Both the position numbers and the translations under genes were made by a program. The notes beneath the pieces were generated by a model. It was not told the origin of the DNA. It ran no database searches and saw nothing but the letters and a program-made list of their open reading frames with translations. Below are positions 1 through 5,444 of a stretch of DNA of 5,444 nucleotides, piece by piece. The DNA is taken from the NCBI GenBank assembly GCA_041477815.1, contig JBGOUV010000435.1, positions 1-5,444 of the forward strand, read 5' to 3'. This stretch comes from JBGOUV01 sp041477815. GTDB lineage: Bacteria > Acidobacteriota > Terriglobia > Bryobacterales > JACQDG01. Every line of letters begins with the position of its first letter. The stretch's first letter is position 1.

Positions 1-27
1 GGGCGTTTCCCACCAGGCGGCGCCCAT
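1..27 (-). CDS. Possible start of a gene leaving the window (first nine codons)
   Basis: On the minus strand an ATG at 27 to 25 opens a frame reading MGAAWWETP to the window edge. A good Shine-Dalgarno sequence, AAGGAG at 64 to 59, lies 31 nt upstream, which is too far for normal initiation. The 22-bp palindrome fills most of that gap; if it folds, the effective distance falls to about 9 nt. Nothing can be said about the product from nine residues, and the frame may be chance. It is listed because the signal upstream is organised like a leader. Confidence 0.15.
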
Positions 28-33
28 TTTCCG

Positions 34-55
34 CCGAGCGCAAATTTGCGCTCGG
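34..55. repeat. Perfect 22-bp palindrome, possible RNA hairpin
   Basis: The arm CCGAGCGCAAA is followed directly by its exact reverse complement, so the element is fully symmetric about a central AAATTT. As RNA it would form a stem of about nine pairs closed by a short A/T loop. No T tract follows it on either strand, so it does not look like an intrinsic terminator. On the minus strand it lies between AAGGAG (64 to 59) and an ATG (27 to 25), which fits a 5' leader structure or an operator for a gene leaving the window on the left. Its function is unknown; the symmetry itself is certain. Confidence 0.6.
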
Positions 56-332
56 TATCTCCTTGCGAAATCAGCGGTTACGTCTCGCCCTGACCAGCCT
101 CCCCTCTTCTTCAGCCGGGCGCCCACAGGGCCCTCTGGCTCTCATGGCGTATGCCGGCGGCACTGGCCAGTCGCACCTGTCCGGACTTGCCGCGTCCGGA
201 TCTACTGCTACGGATGGGGCGTGATACGGCCGAGTGGCCGGCGCGCGGAATGTCGATGGCCACGAGGTCCTCGGAAGACGTGAGCGTACTTCTGGAAGCG
301 TGTACTGAGCGGCCCAACCAGTTTCGCGGGTT
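56..332. other. Stretch without a recognisable gene
   Basis: About 280 bp with no reading frame that resembles a known family on either strand. The minus frame from 332 down to about 112 is open and continues in frame after the stop of the small ORF upstream, but its sequence is low-complexity and rich in Arg, Ser and Ala, and matches nothing I recognise. Small palindromic bits are present: TCCGGA occurs twice near 180 to 201, and a CGGCC/GGCCG hairpin lies at 227 to 240. It may be decayed coding sequence or the leader region of a gene lying to the left. Confidence 0.4.
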
Positions 333-476
333 CTAATCCCACTGAATGCGGTGGTGAAAGACGACGCGACGCCCGCCCTTGTAGGGCTGCCGTTGTCGGT
401 CGAGGTCGGTCCCCACGGGAAGCGCATCCGCCGTGTCGTCCGCCGGCAGAGCGGTGTGGACCCAGTTTTGCTTCAC
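333..476 (-). CDS. Small 47-codon ORF or gene remnant, overlapping the hydrolase stop (GTGA)
   Basis: The start would be GTG at 476 to 474, sharing bases with the TGA stop of the alpha/beta hydrolase in a GTGA overlap typical of translational coupling. It encodes 47 residues, beginning VKQNWVHTALPADDTADALP, with a basic aromatic tail ending HHRIQWD. By my count, GC is high at codon positions 1 and 3 (near 78% each) and much lower at position 2 (below about 50%). That is the pattern of real coding sequence in a GC-rich genome. The frame stays open upstream into the hydrolase gene, so it could instead be the tail of an older protein left by a rearrangement. I see no family, signal peptide or membrane segment. 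Either a small coupled gene or a C-terminal remnant fits. Confidence 0.3.
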   Translation of the reverse strand: MKQNWVHTALPADDTADALPVGTDLDRQRQPYKGGRRVVFHHRIQWD

Positions 477-1423
477 TTCGCCGCCGCGGACCGGGCCGCC
501 GGCCGCGATAGGCGGGCCAGAACGAATTCGCGGGCGCTCTTGATGTTCGCGGGACGCTCGGGATAATTCAGGTGCACCTCCACGCCGACCTCGGTGAGCC
601 GCTCCGCCATCTTCAAACCCAGGATTGCCGAATGCGTGGGGTCCGTCTGGTTGGTTCCCGGAACCACCGGCTCCTTCTGGTTGGGATAGTCAAGGTAAAT
701 GGGAGGATCGCCGGCGCTGGCGTGCTCGTACGGCGAGTACTCGCGGATCCACGGTAAAATTCTCTCCCGTGCGTCGAAGGCCATCTGGAACTCCTGAGGC
801 CGCGTGCGGCCTTCCGCGCGAAAGCCGAAGGCATGACCGCCGTAGCCCATGTTCGGAATCCAGGATCGGGTCTGCAGCGGGTCGAGCGACGTCTGCGCTC
901 CGGTTACGGCAATCAGCGTGGGCTTGGTCGACTCGCGGGCGATCGGATCGGAGCTCGAAGGATCGGCGAGATCATCATGAAGAGCCAGCCATAACGAGGT
1001 GCAGGCGCCGGCCGAGCCGCCCATGTAGGCGACGCGCGTCTTGTCGAAGTTGAGTTCGCGAGCCTTCGATCGCAGCAATTGGATCGCCCTGGCGGCGTCA
1101 TGGAGTGGAGCGCGCACCGGCGGCTCGACACCGGCCGCCATGGCCTCCTGAATGAAGCGGTATTCCACCGACGCTACCGAAATTCCGGCATCGAGAAACT
1201 GCTTGAGTCCGGCGACGGTGTTCTTGGTCCCAGCGGTCCAGCCGCCGCCATGGATGAACACCACCAGCGGTGTGGGGCGGTCGGACGTGGCCTGGTAGAA
1301 GTCGAGGGTCTGCTTGGGATGCTCGCCATAAGGCATGTCGCGGATAGTGGGAGCGAGTCCGGCACTGTCAGTCTGGGCGAGAGCGCCGAGGGCGAAGAGA
1401 AGCAAGACGGCGAGTCGAGTCAT
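473..1423 (-). CDS. Secreted alpha/beta hydrolase (esterase/lipase-like)
   Basis: The 316-residue product begins MTRLAVLLLFALGALAQ, a short Sec signal peptide likely cut after Ala16, so the enzyme should act in the periplasm or outside. The oxyanion-hole motif HGGGW is at residues 58 to 62 and the nucleophile elbow GGSAG at 135 to 139, with Ser137 as nucleophile. The layout fits the hormone-sensitive-lipase/BD-FAE type of carboxylesterase (COG0657), which cleaves ester bonds; the substrate is unknown. The acid and histidine of the triad are unclear: the last histidines are His264 and His284, and none lies at the usual place near the C-terminus. I chose ATG 1423 to 1421 over an in-frame start at 1528, because the extra 35 residues overlap the transposase remnant and would hide the signal peptide. 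An AGGA lies only 2 nt before the ATG. The gene starts about 10 bp beyond the IS scar and its stop overlaps a small ORF. Confidence 0.85.
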   Translation of the reverse strand: MTRLAVLLLFALGALAQTDSAGLAPTIRDMPYGEHPKQTLDFYQATSDRPTPLVVFIHGGGWTAGTKNTVAGLKQFLDAGISVASVEYRFIQEAMAAGVEPPVRAPLHDAARAIQLLRSKARELNFDKTRVAYMGGSAGACTSLWLALHDDLADPSSSDPIARESTKPTLIAVTGAQTSLDPLQTRSWIPNMGYGGHAFGFRAEGRTRPQEFQMAFDARERILPWIREYSPYEHASAGDPPIYLDYPNQKEPVVPGTNQTDPTHSAILGLKMAERLTEVGVEVHLNYPERPANIKSAREFVLARLSRPAARSAAAK

Positions 1424-1433
1424 GTTCCTATTG

Positions 1434-1780
1434 TCAGCTCCCGTCAGACGACCCCGCAAGCGGCGCCTGGCTGCACTGCGGAATTTTTTCGATGACGCCC
1501 TGCCGGTTGTCGAGGACATCGGCGGCAAGTCCCTTAACGGACCAGGTGCGGGTCAGCATGGCGATGCCGCTGTGGTGATGTTCGAGGTTGTACCGGCGCA
1601 AGAAGCCCAGACCATGGGCGCGGGCGTCTTCCAGCAAGCCGAAGCGGTCCGGGAAACTCGGGCCGGTCCTTCATAGTCTGGAACTGGCTCTCCGAGAACG
1701 GATGGCCGTCGCAGACGTAGGGGCGGCTGTGCGACTTGGCCACGCCGAGAGCAGACCGCGGCGCAGCCAACCCAGCTTGG
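1434..1780 (-). pseudogene. IS3-family transposase (OrfB) C-terminal remnant, frameshifted
   Basis: Conceptual minus-strand translation gives LGVAKSHSRPYVCDGHPFSE, then SQFQTMKDRPEFP. After a one-base frame change it continues DRFGLLEDARAHGLGFLRRY, then NLEHHHSGIAMLT and GLAADVLDNRQGVIE. This is the end of the integrase (rve/DDE) domain of IS3-type OrfB, whose members typically read near SRPRVSDDNPYSEAQFKTLK, RPEFP, YNxEHRHSGI and LxxRQGVL. The Glu codon at 1692 to 1690, in FSES, should be the third residue of the DDE triad. The first Asp residues and the rest of the protein are gone. The frame breaks near 1649 to 1653 (one extra G/C) and probably again at a run of six T at 1484 to 1489; a pair of compensating shifts near 1540 to 1555 is possible. 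Clear similarity spans about 1750 to 1440. No terminal inverted repeats were found, so this is a dead fragment and not a whole element. Confidence 0.75.
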
Positions 1781-1972
1781 CAGCGGAGGGCGCCCCTGCG
1801 GACGACCGCCGCCACGAATCCTAGTCCTTCGCCTCACTGCCATGCGCCTGGTCCTGGTTGGCGCTGGTGCGGGTGAATCTCCAACACCCGGTGCGCCGCG
1901 TCGGCATTCTGCCGGCCCCCAAGCTTACCGCGCGGGGCGCTTGACCCTCCCAGACTGGGACCATCAGAAACG
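1781..1972. other. Intergenic stretch after the PQQ dehydrogenase gene, with a small hairpin
   Basis: No reading frame here resembles a protein. On the plus strand, 1900 to 1916 can form a 7-bp stem GTCGGCA/TGCCGGC (one G-U pair) with a 3-nt loop. It lies 57 to 73 nt beyond the dehydrogenase stop. No T-run follows it on the minus strand, so it is not a standard rho-independent terminator. The G+C-rich segment around 1895 to 1960 has the look of the short dispersed intergenic repeats found in large acidobacterial genomes, but no second copy occurs in this window. The part nearest 1781 to 1825 may be further decayed transposase sequence. Confidence 0.4.
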
Positions 1973-4465
1973 CTACTGCGGCAGGCCGAAGGACATAATG
2001 TTCGATCCCACGGCAAGAGCTATGAACTGGTCTCCACCGACGGAGTAGGTCATCGGGGAGGTTTTGATCGTGGCGTTCAGCGGGAGGCGCCACAACGTTT
2101 TGCCGTCGCGCTGGTCGGCGGCCACGAAGTAGCCGCTCGGATCGCCATAGAAGAGCAGCCCTCCGGCGCTGGCCAGGATGCCCGCTACTCTCTTGCCGTC
2201 TACCGGCCCGACCTGCGGGATTTCCCAAGCGATCTTTCCGGTCTCGATATCGAGGGCGCGCAGATATTTCTTGCCCGGGTCCTCCGGGGGGCGCGCGGTT
2301 TTCCAGCTTCCGGGTAAGAGTCTCACCGTGCATTTCTCCGTGGCCATGACGTAATACAGGCGCGTGAGCGGGCTGAAGGCGGTGCCATTCCAGTTGGTGG
2401 CGTGATCGGGGCAGCTCAGGTCGGTCGCCGGCAGCGGCACGGGACGGCCGTCGGCGCCGATTCCGCTCGCCCAAGTGATCCGCTGCAGGAACGGTTTGGC
2501 GAGCAGCAGGCGGCCGTTGGTGCGATCGAAGACGTAGAAGAAGCCGTTCCGGTCGGCGTGCAGGAGCAGCTTGCGCGGCTGTCCTTGATAGTCCGCGTCG
2601 ACCAGGACGTTGGGCTCGGTGGCGTCCCAGTCGTGAAGGTCGTGAGGCGTGAACTGGTAGTACCACTTCAGTTTTCCGGTGGCGGGATCGAGCGCCAGGA
2701 CGCAATCGGTGAACAAGTTGTCGCCGCCCCGCTCGCGGTCGTCGGAATTCGGCCACGGATTGCCGGTGGCCCAGAACAGAGTATCGGTGGCCGGGTCGTA
2801 AGAACCAGTCAGCCAGGTGCTGCCGCCGCCCAGGGTGTACCCGGTGCCTTTCCAGGTCTCAATCCCCGGGTCGCCGGGGCCGGGAACGGTCCAGTGCCGC
2901 CAGACGCGCTCGCCGGTAGTGGCTTTATAGGCGGACAGGAATCCGCGGATTCCCCAGTCGCCTCCGGCCACGCCGGCAATCACCATATCCTTTACGACGA
3001 GCGGGGCGACGGTTCCCCCGTAGCGCTGCGGCTCGTCGAACATGACGGCCTCCCAGACCAGGCGTCCGGTGACCCGGTGGAGGGCAATCAGATGGGCGTT
3101 GTCGGTGACCAGGAAGACGTTGTCGCCGAGAATGGCCACGCCACGATTGCTGCCTAGCGAAGGATCCGAGACCAGGCCGGGAGTGCGGGGGCGCGAGTAG
3201 TGCCAGAGCTGCTGCCCGGTGCGCGCATCGAGCGCAAAGGCCTGATTCGGTCCGGTGACGTACATGATGCCGGCGGCCACGAGGGGAACGGTTTCCAGTC
3301 CGAAGTACCGCATGTTTTCGTGGTAGTAAGGGGTATCCGGCAGGAACTGCGTCCACAGAGGAATGGAAAAGGTCCACTTGAGCGCGAGTTTGTTGACGTT
3401 GGACGTGTGGATTTGCTCCAGCCGGCTGTAGCGGTTTCCGCTGAGGTTTCCGTTATAGGTCAGCCACTCGCCTGGCTTCGGGTTCAGGATGCTGGCGAAA
3501 TCAATACCGCCCGGCGCGGCCGAGCGCGGCGCGGCGGTGGTTGGAGGCTTCACTCCGGTCAGCCCGCTCAGGAAGGCGATGACGTTCTGGAGCTCCTCGG
3601 CGGAGGCTTTCACGGCCGGCATCGGCGAGGATTTCTCCTCGGTGATACGGGCAACCTGATCGAGGGAGAGGGGATGAAAGCGGCCCTCCAGGTCCTGGAT
3701 GGCAATGTCGAAACGGGTTCTGCTGCGTGCGAATCCACGCAGCGTGCGCCCATCGCGCAGTTGGAGCGTGACCAGACCGTAGCCGGGAGCGATGTTGGCG
3801 CCGGGGTTGAGCAGCGCTTCGCGAAGCTGATCGACGGTCCGGTCGCGGGCCACGTTCGACAAGTCGGGGCCGATGGGCGCGCCGGCGCCGAAGACCATGT
3901 GGCAGGAGGCGCATTGTCCCTGGCCAAAGAAGAACTCTTTGCCGGCCGCGCGGTCGCCGGGGACGGTGGTTTCCCCCGCCGATGCATTGAGCGATACAAC
4001 CAGAGCGGCGAGCGCATCGATGGTGGGAGCGGGCAGATCGAACGGCGGCATGCCGGCCGCGGGGAGGCCTTTCAGGATGATGTTCCGCAGGTTCTGCACG
4101 GATCGCCGGCGCACCCAGGGATTTCCGGCCAGCCCGGGGCCTTGCTGCGTGCCGCGGGCGTCGGCGCCATGGCAGCCGGCACAGAGTTTGTCGTAGGTTT
4201 GCCTGACGTCTACTGGGGAGGGGGCCGGCGGAGGGCTTTGCGCCCCTACCACCGGGCTCAGGAGGAGCGCCGCGAGGAGGAGGAGGGCGGCCAGCGGGGC
4301 GGAGGTCTGGTAGCCGGAGGTAGAGCGTTTTCCCGTCCTGTGGCTGGTTAGCGGTGGGGCCGGCCATAGGATCGCGTGGGATGCCTGCACTCGGAATTCG
4401 GCCACCGCGGCGGCGCGCGGGTGGAGCGCCTGTAGCGGAGGGACGAAATGATTCGCAGCATCCAT
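1973..4465 (-). CDS. Diheme cytochrome c-PQQ-dependent (quinohemoprotein) dehydrogenase
   Basis: This 830-residue periplasmic enzyme should oxidise an alcohol, aldehyde or sugar with pyrroloquinoline quinone and pass electrons through its own hemes to the respiratory chain. Residues 57 to 75 form a hydrophobic signal segment ending PVVGA. A first cytochrome c domain has CAGCH at 95 to 99 and likely Met139 (GMPPF). A second has CASCH at 185 to 189 and likely Met282 (SPMP), with a beta-rich insert (NPGANIAPGY, DGRTLRG) typical of TIGR02603-like domains. The PQQ propeller runs from about 333 (WLTYNGN) to the end. Metal/PQQ-site residues by alignment to methanol dehydrogenase are Asp503 (GGDWG, normally Glu), Asn569 (TGNP) and the triplet Asp612-Trp613-Asp614, which resembles the lanthanide-type DYD. 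The vicinal Cys pair of methanol dehydrogenases is absent. The start is uncertain: ATG 4465 gives about 55 residues before the signal core and no Shine-Dalgarno sequence, but no better in-frame start is visible. Heme is N-terminal here; classical type II enzymes carry it C-terminally. Confidence 0.9.
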   Translation of the reverse strand: MDAANHFVPPLQALHPRAAAVAEFRVQASHAILWPAPPLTSHRTGKRSTSGYQTSAPLAALLLLAALLLSPVVGAQSPPPAPSPVDVRQTYDKLCAGCHGADARGTQQGPGLAGNPWVRRRSVQNLRNIILKGLPAAGMPPFDLPAPTIDALAALVVSLNASAGETTVPGDRAAGKEFFFGQGQCASCHMVFGAGAPIGPDLSNVARDRTVDQLREALLNPGANIAPGYGLVTLQLRDGRTLRGFARSRTRFDIAIQDLEGRFHPLSLDQVARITEEKSSPMPAVKASAEELQNVIAFLSGLTGVKPPTTAAPRSAAPGGIDFASILNPKPGEWLTYNGNLSGNRYSRLEQIHTSNVNKLALKWTFSIPLWTQFLPDTPYYHENMRYFGLETVPLVAAGIMYVTGPNQAFALDARTGQQLWHYSRPRTPGLVSDPSLGSNRGVAILGDNVFLVTDNAHLIALHRVTGRLVWEAVMFDEPQRYGGTVAPLVVKDMVIAGVAGGDWGIRGFLSAYKATTGERVWRHWTVPGPGDPGIETWKGTGYTLGGGSTWLTGSYDPATDTLFWATGNPWPNSDDRERGGDNLFTDCVLALDPATGKLKWYYQFTPHDLHDWDATEPNVLVDADYQGQPRKLLLHADRNGFFYVFDRTNGRLLLAKPFLQRITWASGIGADGRPVPLPATDLSCPDHATNWNGTAFSPLTRLYYVMATEKCTVRLLPGSWKTARPPEDPGKKYLRALDIETGKIAWEIPQVGPVDGKRVAGILASAGGLLFYGDPSGYFVAADQRDGKTLWRLPLNATIKTSPMTYSVGGDQFIALAVGSNIMSFGLPQ

Positions 4466-4466
4466 G

Positions 4467-4483
4467 CTGTGATTAGATCACAG
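4467..4483. promoter_or_regulatory. 17-bp dyad, candidate operator upstream of the PQQ dehydrogenase
   Basis: Plus-strand CTGTGAT-TAG-ATCACAG has perfect 7-bp arms around a 3-bp spacer. The half-sites resemble those of CRP/FNR-family regulators (TGTGA and TCACA), but the gap is five bases, whereas E. coli CRP sites have six. It ends one base from the ATG at 4465, occupying the place where a ribosome binding site would be. It lies in the 85-bp gap between the isomerase stop and the dehydrogenase. That position fits an operator over or next to a promoter for the dehydrogenase. The regulator is unknown; no convincing -35/-10 pair was found beside it. Confidence 0.4.
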
Positions 4484-4550
4484 TGTTCTGACACCGAGCA
4501 GGGAATAAACGATGGCAAACCAGTACGCGGGAAGGGAGCTTCCGTCCATA

Positions 4551-5444
4551 TCAACCGTGCGGCGGCAGCCTCACGCCCAGAATGACGCGCAGATAGTTGA
4601 TGTTGTGCGCGAGATAATCATCGACGGCGAGATCCAGGTTCCCGCCGATGGCGTCGAAGCCGTCGTCGCCCTTCCTGGGGCCGTCCATGTCGAAAATCGC
4701 CCAGCCCCGGTAGTGCCGGTCACGCAGCACCTTAAAGACGGCCGGGAAGTCGACGCCGCCGCCGCCCAGATTGTGATAGACGCTCGCCGCGCGGTGTTCC
4801 TCCGGCGTCGGCGTGGAGGTGTTGCCGCGATATTTGGCGTAGGTGTCCTTGAGATGCACTTCCGCGATGCGCGGGAAATAATCGCTGATGATTTGCACCG
4901 GATCGGCGCCGCCCAAGACCAGATGTCCGGTGTCGGCCGTCATCCAGACATATTTCGGATCGGTGAGCTCCATGGTCCGGCGGATATCCTTTTCCCGTTC
5001 TAAGGGCCCCCAGATGTGGGGATGCGGCGCCAGCCGGATTCCCATGGCCATCGTTTGCCGGCCGATCTCGTTCAGCGTGTGGGCGAGTCTCTTAAGCTGC
5101 TCGTCGCTCGGACCGCCGGGCGGACGCTGGCCCATGTTGACCTTCCAATGGCCGCAGCCGAGCGGCTGGAGAAAATCGCGGGCGAAGGCCACATGATCGG
5201 CAATAGTCTTGGGGATCTGCTCCGGATCGATGAAATTCGTCGACTGCCCCCTCTCGCCATTGGACGCGTCGATGAAGGTGACGCCCGCCGCATCGAAAAT
5301 CTTCTTGAGCTCCAGCGGATTCTTGCGATATTTCTCAATGGCGTCCCCGTACGGCTCGATGCCCTGCAGTCCCAAGGCGGCGATTCTTTTGACCGCCCAC
5401 ACGATGTCGTGCTGCCGGCCCCAGATGGAGCTGGTGGTCCCGAA
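4551..5444 (-). CDS. Sugar phosphate isomerase/epimerase, TIM barrel (N-terminus outside the window)
   Basis: 297 residues are visible. The frame stays open to the window edge (reading FGTTSSIWGRQHDIVWAVKR), so the gene starts beyond it; the GTG at 5402 is an internal valine. The sequence fits the AP-endonuclease-2-like TIM-barrel family (PF01261), which includes IolE, Hyi and sugar epimerases that use a divalent metal. Numbering from the first visible residue, IEPY (Glu30) is in an early strand, APHPHIWGPLE is at about 140 to 149, MTADTGH ends at His174, EVHLKD holds His197, and IFDMDGP is near 250 to 256. Where epimerases carry a Glu before the PH pair this protein has Ala, as in the histidine-rich IolE type. 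A keto-sugar or inosose substrate is therefore plausible but unproven. The protein ends GVRLPPHG, with the usual family length nearly reached. The PQQ dehydrogenase follows 85 bp downstream on the same strand, so co-transcription is possible. Confidence 0.85.
   Translation of the reverse strand, partial: FGTTSSIWGRQHDIVWAVKRIAALGLQGIEPYGDAIEKYRKNPLELKKIFDAAGVTFIDASNGERGQSTNFIDPEQIPKTIADHVAFARDFLQPLGCGHWKVNMGQRPPGGPSDEQLKRLAHTLNEIGRQTMAMGIRLAPHPHIWGPLEREKDIRRTMELTDPKYVWMTADTGHLVLGGADPVQIISDYFPRIAEVHLKDTYAKYRGNTSTPTPEEHRAASVYHNLGGGGVDFPAVFKVLRDRHYRGWAIFDMDGPRKGDDGFDAIGGNLDLAVDDYLAHNINYLRVILGVRLPPHG

Noticed and set aside
34..55. Palindrome as an intrinsic terminator
   Set aside because: No T-run follows the stem on either strand.
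328..340. GGGTTCTAATCCC resembles a tRNA T-arm
   Set aside because: The stem does not extend to five proper pairs, no matching acceptor, D or anticodon arms are found upstream, and the segment lies inside a coding-like frame on the other strand.
1430..1460. Possible promoter TTGCGG-18 bp-GACAAT before the hydrolase
   Set aside because: The hexamers match consensus poorly and the implied transcript would start at or inside the start codon.
1424..1528. Upstream in-frame start that would lengthen the hydrolase by 35 residues
   Set aside because: The extension overlaps the transposase remnant, is basic and unlike a leader, and a clean signal peptide starts at the internal ATG at 1423.
1821..2756. 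311-codon minus-strand frame overlapping the PQQ gene
   Set aside because: It is Arg/Pro/Ala-rich, has no family features and is out of frame with a clear PQQ propeller, so it is a shadow of high GC.
3200..4351. 383-codon plus-strand frame opposite the cytochrome domains
   Set aside because: It is an antisense shadow with low-complexity Gly/Arg/Ala composition; the opposite strand has two CXXCH motifs and a full domain order.
5400..5402. GTG as start of the isomerase
   Set aside because: The frame is open upstream to the window edge with family-like residues (IWGRQHDI), so the GTG is internal.

Overview
The window is GC-rich chromosomal DNA, and every confidently called gene lies on the minus strand. 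The repertoire is a secreted alpha/beta hydrolase, a diheme cytochrome c-PQQ dehydrogenase fusion and an IolE-like sugar isomerase/epimerase. Together with a TIGR02603-like heme domain, this suggests a heterotrophic soil bacterium of the Acidobacteriota (Bryobacterales/Solibacter-like). Planctomycetota or Verrucomicrobiota remain possible. The assignment rests on gene style only.

Reading in the direction of transcription (right to left): positions 5444 to 4551 hold a TIM-barrel sugar phosphate isomerase/epimerase whose N-terminus lies outside the window. After an 85-bp gap containing a near-perfect 17-bp dyad comes an 830-codon ORF (4465 to 1973). It carries a signal peptide, two c-type heme domains and a PQQ beta-propeller. 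Its metal site has an Asp-Trp-Asp motif at the place where lanthanide-dependent alcohol dehydrogenases carry their extra aspartate. About 150 bp without a recognised gene follows, with one small hairpin. Then comes a frameshifted C-terminal remnant of an IS3-family transposase (about 1780 to 1434). A 316-residue secreted esterase-type hydrolase (1423 to 473) starts immediately after that remnant.

The left 476 bp are the least understood part. A 47-codon reading frame with coding-like base composition starts with a GTGA overlap on the hydrolase stop codon. About 280 bp with nothing recognisable follow. At the left edge a perfect 22-bp palindrome sits between a strong Shine-Dalgarno sequence and an ATG that opens a frame running out of the window.

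Functionally, the isomerase and the PQQ dehydrogenase could belong to one carbohydrate or alcohol oxidation unit: periplasmic oxidation feeding electrons to c-type hemes, and cytoplasmic sugar interconversion. The hydrolase would release substrates outside the cytoplasm. That link is inference from strand and adjacency. The transposase scar between dehydrogenase and hydrolase shows that the neighbourhood has been rearranged.
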